From the NCBI GenBank assembly GCA_036676415.1, contig JAKFCX010000055.1:40231-104230 (forward strand): DNA of 64,000 nucleotides, written 5' to 3'. The stretch comes from JAEZDC01 sp036676415. GTDB lineage: Bacteria; Bacteroidota; Bacteroidia; Chitinophagales; Chitinophagaceae. Every line of letters starts with the position of its first letter. Positions within the stretch are counted from its first letter, which is position 1. The translations under genes and the position numbers were made by a program. A model generated the notes under the pieces. The model saw only the letters and a program-made list of their open reading frames with translations. It was not told the DNA's origin and made no database searches. This document shows positions 43,736-51,974 of this stretch, piece by piece.

Positions 43736-44839
43736 TTAACCTTGCAGCATATTTTCTTTGAATACTTCATCCGTTCTTTTGAACATGATGTCAAAAGAAA
43801 ATGATTGCTTGTAAAGTTGGTAACTATTTGCTCCCATCTCACGAATCTTTTCGGGGTTCTTTATGAAGAAATCAATTGCATCTGCCAGCTGATCAATGCT
43901 TCCTTTTTTTATTTTAAACCCGTTATAACCCTGAATGACTGCTTCCCCTGCACCACAAACATCAGAAACAATCACCGGTAATCCGCAACTCATTGCTTCC
44001 AGCGTGGAAAGTGGGAAGCCCTCATATTCAGATAGCAATACGAATATATCTGAGTGTTTAAGCAGCGGTTTTACATCTTCCTGGTAACCCGTAAAAGTGG
44101 TTCTGGAAGCAATGCCTAGTTCTTTTACCATCTGCATGTTTCGCTCAAGTAAAGGTCCATCACCTACAAATACTGCATGTGCCTGCTTGCATTTTGTCAT
44201 CACCTGAAACAGGCTTACATGATCCTTCGGCTTGCCATGACGGGCAATCATGATCAATCTTAATGATTCGTCTTTCTTTACCGTAGCGCAGGGTGCAGTT
44301 ATACAGTCATCAGGCACGCCATTGTAAATCAGCTCCATTTTGTGGAGCGGCATCACTTTATACCGAAGCGCCGATGCCCGGTCGAATTGTGAAATAACAA
44401 TCACTTTCCTGGTACAGAAAGCCAGTGATTTTTCAAGCCAGGTAAATAATCTTTTTTGCGGTTGCCTGATACCCTCTGTAAAAGACCATCCATGCACCGT
44501 AACCACCGCGGGGATCTTCAAAATATAGCAGGCGATCCTGCCTATTATCGCGGCTTTGCTGGAGCTGAGTGATACGATTGAAGGCTTTTCTTTTTTTAAC
44601 AACCGTATTAATTCGAATACAGCAAGTACATCATACAGAACGTTAATAGGATGTTTTAGGTACGCAAGCTTTACAAAACGAATACCTGCTGTATCACAAT
44701 ATTTCTGTAATCCACCCAAAGTACCTGCAAGCACAAGCACATCAGCTTCCAGGCTTTTATATTTTGTAGCAAGGTTTTTTACGTAAATCTGGGCACCACC
44801 TACATTATCCGCCCTGGTTACCAAAAAAACGATCTTCAT
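43736..44839 (-). CDS. Glycosyltransferase family 4
   Basis: A 367-residue GT-B enzyme from the ATG at 44839, which overlaps the stop of the preceding gene (ATGA); an upstream in-frame start would overlap by 48 bases and is rejected. MKIVFLVTRADNVGGAQIYV is the classic N-terminal glycine loop region of GT4; the C-terminal half has FVGDGPLLERN near 205-215 and the EX7E motif SEYEGFPLSTLEAMSCGLP in part near 270-290. Repeat-unit assembly is the likely role. Confidence 0.88.
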   Translation of the reverse strand: MKIVFLVTRADNVGGAQIYVKNLATKYKSLEADVLVLAGTLGGLQKYCDTAGIRFVKLAYLKHPINVLYDVLAVFELIRLLKKEKPSIVSLSSSKAAIIGRIACYILKIPAVVTVHGWSFTEGIRQPQKRLFTWLEKSLAFCTRKVIVISQFDRASALRYKVMPLHKMELIYNGVPDDCITAPCATVKKDESLRLIMIARHGKPKDHVSLFQVMTKCKQAHAVFVGDGPLLERNMQMVKELGIASRTTFTGYQEDVKPLLKHSDIFVLLSEYEGFPLSTLEAMSCGLPVIVSDVCGAGEAVIQGYNGFKIKKGSIDQLADAIDFFIKNPEKIREMGANSYQLYKQSFSFDIMFKRTDEVFKENMLQG

Positions 44840-45915
44840 CAGTTGTCTGAATAAATTTTCTTTAGCATGTGCTCCATGTTTACACAATATCCTTCCTCAG
44901 CATCAAACGTGCTAAGGCAATTCTTCCTTATCTTATTATACAGATCCTCGTCTCTCCAGATAGATAATACCCGATCAGCAGCCCAATTCAATTCGTCATC
45001 TGAACAATCGTCTACCATGATGCCATTCTGCAAATTCCTAATATAATACGGAATTTCACCCACTGGTGTAACCACTGGTATTATCCCACACATGAGTGCT
45101 TCCACCACACTCATTGCCATTCCCTCAGCTTTACTCAACTGCAACATAAAATGATACTGCGATAAGATATCCGAAGTTTGTGCCGGTGAAAACGGGCCCT
45201 TAAAGGTAACCTCATTATCCAGGTTTAATTCAGTGACCAGTTCCAGCAATTCGTTTTTATGATCCCCATCACTTTCACCCCAAATATGAAAGTTGAAATT
45301 GATATGCCGCTTCAGCAAGTACAAAAGTTTAAGTGATGCTGCAATATTCTTTATACTGGTTATTCTACCTGCAAACACAAATTGTATGATAGCCCCTTTT
45401 CCCCTTCCAGTCACGGCTTTCATTTCCTGTTGAAATATATAAGGTATTCTGAATAGTTGCTTTCCCTTTGCAAACCTGGCAACAAATTGTTTGGTTGCAT
45501 TTGAGTCAACGGCAATAAAGCTACAGGTTCTTAAAAGCAAATGGAAAAAAAATCGGTCTGCTAAATGAAACGTTTTGGCACTATGAAAGAAACCAACAAC
45601 GACTGCCCCTGGCCGAAATATTTTATACACAAGCGTAACGGGAACGGATTTCCATAGAGAACATATTAAAATATCCGGTTTATACGCTAACAAAATATTT
45701 ACAGCGTTGAGCACTGAATGCAAATAGTTTTTTTTGCCGGGTAATATCTTTTTGCTCAGATAAACTGCTGTTGTGAACTTTGATGGAGTGAGGGCTACTA
45801 CCGTATAATCAAATAGCTTATTCAACTCATCCACTGACAGCATTACTCCTTTTTCTACTCCCCCGATTTCCAGTGACGGAATAATATGAGCAACCTTAAT
45901 CTTTCTGTCTTCCAT
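44839..45915 (-). CDS. Glycosyltransferase family 4
   Basis: 358 residues. N-terminal HIIPSLEIGGVEKGVMLSV near 10-28 is the GT4 acceptor-domain loop; the C-terminal domain shows FAGRITSIKNIAASLKLL near 179-196, IWGESDGDHKNEL near 207-219 and the acidic motif SKAEGMAMSVVEALMCG near 263-279. Overlaps its downstream neighbour by an ATGA and its upstream Wzy-like gene by 20 bases, so the three are translated together. Confidence 0.88.
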   Translation of the reverse strand: MEDRKIKVAHIIPSLEIGGVEKGVMLSVDELNKLFDYTVVALTPSKFTTAVYLSKKILPGKKNYLHSVLNAVNILLAYKPDILICSLWKSVPVTLVYKIFRPGAVVVGFFHSAKTFHLADRFFFHLLLRTCSFIAVDSNATKQFVARFAKGKQLFRIPYIFQQEMKAVTGRGKGAIIQFVFAGRITSIKNIAASLKLLYLLKRHINFNFHIWGESDGDHKNELLELVTELNLDNEVTFKGPFSPAQTSDILSQYHFMLQLSKAEGMAMSVVEALMCGIIPVVTPVGEIPYYIRNLQNGIMVDDCSDDELNWAADRVLSIWRDEDLYNKIRKNCLSTFDAEEGYCVNMEHMLKKIYSDN

Positions 45916-47161
45916 TACTTATTACAGGTGCGGCGGTACTCATTTTAGAGAGATAGATCACCAAAGCAAATAAAAACCATAGCCACGGAAACCAATAATT
46001 GGCTACAAAATAATAGTGAATGGCTGCTGAAATAAAAGAGGCCATTACAAAAAAACCTTGCCTGGGTTGCAGTCTCGTAATTTTTACGAGAACAGAAATA
46101 AATAAACAACATAATATAAGAAAACCCAGGACGCCAACTTCAAACAAGATTGAATAGTAAAGTGAGAGGATTGACTTGCTGTCGTCAAAGCCCAGTATGT
46201 CGAAGGCAGCAGGTCCGTTCCCCAAAAACCAGTTAAACACATCGCCCCTTTGAAAGTATTCGAAGAAAAAATCAATTCGCACCTGGCGATCTTCACTGGA
46301 AGTAGAATCCAGCTTTTCAATTACAGATAAATAAAAAAAATCGGTAACAGGATATAACAGGTTTAAAAGAAATAGCAAACTCAACAGGCTCAATCCTACT
46401 ATGGCTAACCGTTGGTACATGCCTTTCAAGTGTATCTTTTGAAAAAAAAAGAAGAATGAGGCCAGGTAAGATAACGGTACCAACACAAAGCTAGCCGGGC
46501 TTATAACAAATATCCACGATAAAAAAATAATCAGTGAGCATATCACCTTCAGGTATCCTGGAAGGAAACAACTGTTACTAAAAAATAAATAGTAAAAACA
46601 TAAAGGGGATAATACTTCAAGAAAAAGAGCGAAATGGCCGGATTCTTCTGCAAAACCCCTTGCCCTGAAAAATTCAGATAAAGCCAGTGCATCAAATTCC
46701 TGTACAGCCGGCCTGGGAATTAAGCTATTGATATCAGCTACACCCATGTTCTTTAAAAGAAATTCCAGCACGGCAAAAAACGCTGCTAGGAGGGTGGTAT
46801 AGAATATACACCTGAATATAATTTTTGAAGCATCTGATGGTCTTATGTAAGTAAAAGCCAGGCCAGGACCAATAAAAAACAACAAAATACTACTGGTATA
46901 AGCGATAACATGGTTGGTAGATTTGGGAACTCCCCAGCCATTGTACAGATAGCTTACCCATACACACAACAAAAAGAACACACCTAAAATAAGGCTGTTA
47001 TCCATAAAATATTTCACAGGAACAGGCCTGGTAAATATGTTATTTAAAACTGCCAGCCATATAATACATCCACCGATTACCGGCAAGGGTAAGGCTGGCG
47101 CTAATGCAAAAGCAGAAACGAATGGAAGCAACCATATATACAGCTGAATTGACTTATTCAC
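45896..47161 (-). CDS. O-antigen polymerase-like membrane protein (Wzy candidate)
   Basis: A very hydrophobic 421-residue protein with ten or eleven predicted helices and one larger extracytoplasmic loop (about residues 260-310, YLSVIEKLDSTSSEDRQVRIDFFFEYF in part), the Wzy/WaaL layout. Position between glycosyltransferases, with wzx, wzz and wza homologues in the same operon, supports Wzy. Sequence identity in this family is low, so the call rests on topology and context. Start GTG at 47161; 8-base overlap with the GT2 gene upstream. Confidence 0.78.
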   Translation of the reverse strand: MNKSIQLYIWLLPFVSAFALAPALPLPVIGGCIIWLAVLNNIFTRPVPVKYFMDNSLILGVFFLLCVWVSYLYNGWGVPKSTNHVIAYTSSILLFFIGPGLAFTYIRPSDASKIIFRCIFYTTLLAAFFAVLEFLLKNMGVADINSLIPRPAVQEFDALALSEFFRARGFAEESGHFALFLEVLSPLCFYYLFFSNSCFLPGYLKVICSLIIFLSWIFVISPASFVLVPLSYLASFFFFFQKIHLKGMYQRLAIVGLSLLSLLFLLNLLYPVTDFFYLSVIEKLDSTSSEDRQVRIDFFFEYFQRGDVFNWFLGNGPAAFDILGFDDSKSILSLYYSILFEVGVLGFLILCCLFISVLVKITRLQPRQGFFVMASFISAAIHYYFVANYWFPWLWFLFALVIYLSKMSTAAPVISNGRQKD

Positions 47162-47963
47162 TATGCCTCACCCTTGAAGTAAAATATTGAATATAGTTAT
47201 CAAAGTTCATTGCCACGTATTTCATCCATCCATAAAACCAACCCATTTTCCTGGAGAGTAATGAATGATCTTTATACCCGTATTTTTCCAGGATAGATAG
47301 CCTTTCATTGTTTATTTTTCCTGATGAGGTTATACTGGTCGGGTGTATTCGAAAAATGGTAACATACACAGGAATATTACAGATCCTGATACCAGGTAGC
47401 TGTAACATCCGCAGTATATAATCAAAATCAGCGGCATATCGATAATGCGTGTTATAACCATTCAACAGACTGTTGGTTTTTTGTGATACAAATAACGCAG
47501 GGTGTGGTAAAAAAGTAGAATGCCCTGACAATAATAGTTCACTAAAACTCACTTTAGAATGTCGTCTCTTTTTCGCTAATTTACTGTTGTAAGTTGTGAC
47601 AATGTCGGCTACAAGCACATCGCTTTGATTGCAACATACATGCGAAGCAATTTTTTGAATACAGGCTGCATCATGCAGTACATCATCTGAATTAAGCACC
47701 AGGATAAAGTCGCCTGTTGCCTGTGCAAGACCTTTGTTGATTGCGTCATACATGTTCTCGTCAGGCTCGCTGATGAAATAATGTAACCTGTCCCGATAAC
47801 GACTGATAATATCCGGGGTGCTATCTGTTGAATCCCCATCAATAATAATATACTCTATATATGGATAGGTTTGTGAAAGAACCGATAGGATCGTTTCTTC
47901 TACATAACATTCACTGTTGAATGTTACAGTAATGATGGAGAATCTCAGTAAGGACGCTTGCAA
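47154..47963 (-). CDS. Glycosyltransferase family 2 (WcaA-like)
   Basis: 269 residues; GT-A fold with SIITVTFNSECYVEETILSV near 9-28, IDGDSTDST near 40-48, the SEPDENMYDAINKGLAQATG block near 65-84 and metal-binding NSDDV near 91-95, the version typical of polysaccharide GT2 enzymes such as WcaA. The only available start is TTG at 47963, 19 bases inside the upstream gene; there is no ATG between that and an in-frame stop. Likely adds one sugar of the repeat unit. Confidence 0.87.
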   Translation of the reverse strand: MQASLLRFSIITVTFNSECYVEETILSVLSQTYPYIEYIIIDGDSTDSTPDIISRYRDRLHYFISEPDENMYDAINKGLAQATGDFILVLNSDDVLHDAACIQKIASHVCCNQSDVLVADIVTTYNSKLAKKRRHSKVSFSELLLSGHSTFLPHPALFVSQKTNSLLNGYNTHYRYAADFDYILRMLQLPGIRICNIPVYVTIFRIHPTSITSSGKINNERLSILEKYGYKDHSLLSRKMGWFYGWMKYVAMNFDNYIQYFTSRVRHSE

Positions 47964-48763
47964 GTAAAAAAATAATTATATAGCTTATCGTTGTGGCTCC
48001 TGAATGGAAGTAGTTGACCCTTATGAAAGATATAAGCTTTGTAACCTAAATCGGTAAGCATAGAAATGGTTTTAGCTGGATCCTCGTTTGAGTTAGCGCC
48101 CTGGTAGATCTCTACGAACAAGTCAGGCTTTAAACCCGATAAAGTTTTAAGTGCACCTTTCAGCACCTCCGTTTCGAAACCTTCTACATCAATTTTAATG
48201 AATTGTAAATTTGTTATTCCTGAACTGGCCACAAAATCATCTATCGTTGTAACCTTAACCTCGTAACGTTCTTTAACAGTCTTTCTTTTCGTATCTTTTA
48301 ATGAACTATAGGCATTATCGCTACAGTCATAAAAATACTGCATACCACATTCCTCCGACACTGCCTGCTCAAACACAGATACCTGCCTTGAAACGCCATT
48401 TAACGCAATGTTTTCTTTCAGATATTTCACAGTATTCCGGGAGGGTTCGAATGCACATAAATTTATTTGCGGACATGCTTTTGCCCAGGAGATGGTATGC
48501 CATCCAATGTTGGCGCCAACATCAATCACTGTACAACTTCCCCTTTTCGCAAGGAGCTCATTGATAAATGTTATTTCCTCATTCTCAAAACTCCTGTTCA
48601 GGAATAATAACCGCCCTATATCTGTGCTTAGATCATAGGTCAGGTTAAATTCAATATCTGTTACTACAGAGCCTCCCCTTGCCGTATATCTGTTTGTTGG
48701 AAGCATGGATATGAGCTTCTCAGGAGAAATTAAATTAAATCTAAACAAGGTTTCCAGCAACAT
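47945..48763 (-). CDS. FkbM-family methyltransferase
   Basis: 272 residues with the SAM-binding FkbM core: CTVIDVGANIGWHTISWAK near 75-93, LCAFEPSRNTVKYLKENIALNG near 99-120 in part, and FIKIDVEGFETEVLKGA near 185-201. FkbM proteins O-methylate sugars or other hydroxyls; here a sugar hydroxyl in the repeat unit is likely. A second, sequence-divergent FkbM gene lies 6 bases upstream. Confidence 0.88.
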   Translation of the reverse strand: MLLETLFRFNLISPEKLISMLPTNRYTARGGSVVTDIEFNLTYDLSTDIGRLLFLNRSFENEEITFINELLAKRGSCTVIDVGANIGWHTISWAKACPQINLCAFEPSRNTVKYLKENIALNGVSRQVSVFEQAVSEECGMQYFYDCSDNAYSSLKDTKRKTVKERYEVKVTTIDDFVASSGITNLQFIKIDVEGFETEVLKGALKTLSGLKPDLFVEIYQGANSNEDPAKTISMLTDLGYKAYIFHKGQLLPFRSHNDKLYNYFFTCKRPY

Positions 48764-48769
48764 GTATAT

Positions 48770-49480
48770 CTAAGGTTTTAAAAACAATCCGTCTACCTGT
48801 AACAGCATCCCTGTCTCCGGATCTGAAAAGCCGGGGATAATACCACATAAAACAAATCCATAAGCCGCTAACTTCTCTTTCATCTCGTTAAACAGCATCT
48901 CACCTTCATACAAAGGCACCAGGGACATCTCCAGCTGAATACCAGACACCCGATGCATGCAGCCCGAAGCACCGTTCAATACCTTTTCCTCGAATCCCTG
49001 TGTATCTATTTTCAGGAAGAAAGATTCATTTCCGGCTATACTATCAATTATCTCGTCCAACCGCACCACTTGTATCTTTTCTGTACCAACGTACGTCGCC
49101 TCGGGAGCACTAGACATATGGCTGGGTAACATCTTCATCAGCGAACTACTGGCCGAATTTCCGGCAATATTCATTTCTGATGTTTCGCTTTTTTCACCAA
49201 GGGCTAAATGATACACTTCCCATTTTGCCGATTTTTTTGCTTTACGACTCAGGCTGGCAAAAGCCCCGGACTGCGGTTCAAAAGACACAATTCTTCCTTT
49301 ATACCCTAATTGTCTTAATTCAACTGCGTATTGCCCTGTATTGGCACCAACATCCAGCACAAGGTTGATCTTATGTTTTTGTAAATGGCTTTTTAACCTG
49401 GCCATTTCTGTTCCGGGAAAATATTTTATATCAAATCCCATTCGTCTGATGAGGGCTCTTAATGCTAGAAGGTATTTCAT
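48770..49480 (-). CDS. FkbM-family methyltransferase
   Basis: 236 residues; SAM motif LVLDVGANTGQYAVELRQLG near 40-59, VSFEPQSGAF near 65-74, and FLKIDTQGFEEKVLNGA near 154-170. It differs clearly from the neighbour at 47945 (shorter N-terminus; DTQG instead of DVEG), so the two are not a recent duplication. Probably methylates a second sugar position. Starts one base after the Wzx-like gene ends. Confidence 0.88.
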   Translation of the reverse strand: MKYLLALRALIRRMGFDIKYFPGTEMARLKSHLQKHKINLVLDVGANTGQYAVELRQLGYKGRIVSFEPQSGAFASLSRKAKKSAKWEVYHLALGEKSETSEMNIAGNSASSSLMKMLPSHMSSAPEATYVGTEKIQVVRLDEIIDSIAGNESFFLKIDTQGFEEKVLNGASGCMHRVSGIQLEMSLVPLYEGEMLFNEMKEKLAAYGFVLCGIIPGFSDPETGMLLQVDGLFLKP

Positions 49481-50935
49481 TTATACTTTAAAGATTGACC
49501 TGGCAGTAACTACCAACTTTTGTTTAATAACGAGAAAAATCATAACTGAAACCACAAAGGCAGTAAAGAGTATGGAATAAACAAGGCCGGGCAGATAAGA
49601 AAAAACAAGCAGATAAATGATAGCGCTAAGAATAAGGATGCCGGTAACCAGTTGTAATCGGTGGTCAATCAGTTCAGTCATCGAAACTTTAATGCTCCTG
49701 CTAAATACCCATACAAGGTACATGCTGCCTACGATCAGGGCTATTGCAGGAATAACAAAACTAATGCTGCTGTCTGCATTAACCGGTACGATCATAAATA
49801 GCACCACTGTTATCAAAGCAAAGAAAATATGTTGCACAATATTAGCGTTCAGCCTGCCCTTACCCAGGTAATAATAATATGCGGGGGCAGACATTGTATT
49901 AACGAACCAACCGATATTTGAACTCATTAAAGCTAAGATAAAAAGGTTGTCCACTTTATTCAGCCAGAAAATGCTCACCACCCAGCTAAACCCGCTTATC
50001 GTTAATGCTACAAGTAAGGCAATATTCATATTCAGCTTAAAGAACTGAACTAAAAAATCAGAAAGTTCTGCTGCTGTTTTATTAAAAGTGGCAACCCTTG
50101 GAACCAATACCTGGCTGGTACCAACCACCATATTACGTACCTGCATTACCAGCCGGTTTGCCATTTCATAATAACCCACACCGGTAAGTCCTGCAGACTG
50201 CGTAATAAAGTATTTAGTGATCGGATCAAAAAAAAGCATGATCACATTTATCAGCTGCAGCGATGTTCCATAACCAAAAAGAGTCTTCACCTGGGAACGT
50301 ACCAGTGCAATGCCATTCAGCAGTAAAATGCGGTGGTAAAGGAGGTAAACAAGTGTAGTGATGAGAATAAAAATGCTTTGGGCACACAGGCTATAGGAAA
50401 GGCCCCTTAAGCCATAGGAGCTGATCAGGAAACCGGATGAGATCGCATAGAAGAGATACCCTATTGAAACGATTAATGCCCGTTTCGCAAAAAGATTACT
50501 GCCGTCCAGCACCGAAAGAAATACATTACCGATGCTACCGATCATTAAAGATACCAGCGTGAGCAGTAAGACTGATTGTAGGTCAGCAAAATAGGCACCC
50601 GATAATGTATGCTGTATGTACGCTGTTCCACCATAGTACAATAGCCAGAACAACACAAAATTGTACACCAGGGTCAAACACAATGCCGCTGTCACCACCT
50701 GGCTTTTTTGAAGTGATCCTTTAACTCCCGCAATGGATATCTCTCTCACCACACCAGCACTGATGCCAGCACCTGCGATCCCGGCAAAACCCGTAACAGC
50801 CATTATTACTGCCCAGGCACCCATATTGGCGGTACCTGCCCTCGTAATAAGCACTTTGTAAACAAAAAGTTGCGACAGTGCAGAAACAATACCCTGTATC
50901 AACAGGCTTCTTGCATTCCTACCCAGTCTGCTCAA
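49481..50935 (-). CDS. Wzx-like polysaccharide flippase
   Basis: 484 residues, twelve to fourteen predicted helices, no large soluble domain; the MATE/MOP-superfamily polysaccharide transporter layout (AVTGFAGIAGAGISAGVVREI near 46-66 and later SMIGSIGNVFLSVLDG). It should flip undecaprenyl-linked repeat units to the periplasm. The start is a TTG at 50935 overlapping the Wzz-like gene by 17 bases; no ATG fits. Confidence 0.85.
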   Translation of the reverse strand: MSRLGRNARSLLIQGIVSALSQLFVYKVLITRAGTANMGAWAVIMAVTGFAGIAGAGISAGVVREISIAGVKGSLQKSQVVTAALCLTLVYNFVLFWLLYYGGTAYIQHTLSGAYFADLQSVLLLTLVSLMIGSIGNVFLSVLDGSNLFAKRALIVSIGYLFYAISSGFLISSYGLRGLSYSLCAQSIFILITTLVYLLYHRILLLNGIALVRSQVKTLFGYGTSLQLINVIMLFFDPITKYFITQSAGLTGVGYYEMANRLVMQVRNMVVGTSQVLVPRVATFNKTAAELSDFLVQFFKLNMNIALLVALTISGFSWVVSIFWLNKVDNLFILALMSSNIGWFVNTMSAPAYYYYLGKGRLNANIVQHIFFALITVVLFMIVPVNADSSISFVIPAIALIVGSMYLVWVFSRSIKVSMTELIDHRLQLVTGILILSAIIYLLVFSYLPGLVYSILFTAFVVSVMIFLVIKQKLVVTARSIFKV

Positions 50936-51968
50936 CTCCCGAAACTTTAATTTGAGTGGTGAATCTCTTCACTATCCTGGTACCGATCCAGAAAAATAAA
51001 AACACGAAAGCGCCAATAAAACAACCTGCAACTCCGGAGATCAATCGTGAATACCCTTTTTTTTCTAAAGGCAGTCTCGGTTGATCAATGATCTGAACAA
51101 GGGGTGTTTGTCTTAGCAGGCTATACTTTGCCATTTCCAGGTGCTTGATCAACTCGCCGTAGGCTGTAGCTGCTACTGTGAGGTCCGATTGCTTAAGCAT
51201 AGCACTTACCTGGGATTGCTGGTAAACAGGGTTGATATTTCGATCTGAAATGACTGCCTTACTATATGCATTGATATTGATGCTCTTCCTTAAAGAATCA
51301 ACCCTGTTCTGCAGGATATCGACATTTAGTTTGGCTCGCTTTGTTTTCGTTTCAATGTAAAAATCTGAGGCATGCGCAATCAGCTGCTCTGAAAACATTT
51401 TGCTGAAAACATCATCAGGAGATGTGATGATCACCGTAAATATATTTCGTCTTTTATCAGGATCTCTTACCTCAATTAGTTTTTGAATAGCATATTTATA
51501 AATATCGTTCATCACACTATCATGTGCCGGGGTGTACTGGCCAGGCGTTAATCCTATTGGGAATGCAATACCCGGCTTTGCAGATATTCCTTTATCCAAC
51601 TCAATCAGGTGCTGCGCCAGTGTAGCATTTTTATCATTGATTATCGCAGGCGATAACAATGTGCTTTCAACAATGCGACGACTGCGTAATAGTTCTGTAA
51701 TATTATCTCTGCTAAAAATGCCACTTCCTCCCGTAGAAAGATCAAACCCAAATTGAGAAGCCAGGCCCATGATGCCTCCACCAGATCCTGAACCTTCATC
51801 CTCTAATGCAAACGTGGTTACAGCAATGTATTTTACCTTGGTCAGGTAAGCGAACAGCACTCCTGCTATGCCGCCAATCAGGGCTGCAAATACAAGTAGT
51901 ATGAACCTGTATCGCACAAGATAAACGACCTCTAACAAAAGACTTCGATCGTGTTGTGTTTTGCGCAT
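50919..51968 (-). CDS. Wzz-type chain-length determinant / polysaccharide co-polymerase
   Basis: 349 residues with the two helices expected near each end (about 22-44 and 318-340) and a mostly helical periplasmic domain between them. The N-terminal cytoplasmic tail is short, and there is no C-terminal BY-kinase domain, so this is a PCP-1-like protein rather than a Wzc. It likely sets chain length together with the Wzy-like protein and contacts the Wza-like export protein encoded just upstream (6-base gap). Confidence 0.85.
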   Translation of the reverse strand: MRKTQHDRSLLLEVVYLVRYRFILLVFAALIGGIAGVLFAYLTKVKYIAVTTFALEDEGSGSGGGIMGLASQFGFDLSTGGSGIFSRDNITELLRSRRIVESTLLSPAIINDKNATLAQHLIELDKGISAKPGIAFPIGLTPGQYTPAHDSVMNDIYKYAIQKLIEVRDPDKRRNIFTVIITSPDDVFSKMFSEQLIAHASDFYIETKTKRAKLNVDILQNRVDSLRKSININAYSKAVISDRNINPVYQQSQVSAMLKQSDLTVAATAYGELIKHLEMAKYSLLRQTPLVQIIDQPRLPLEKKGYSRLISGVAGCFIGAFVFLFFWIGTRIVKRFTTQIKVSGVEQTG

Positions 51969-51974
51969 GTAATA

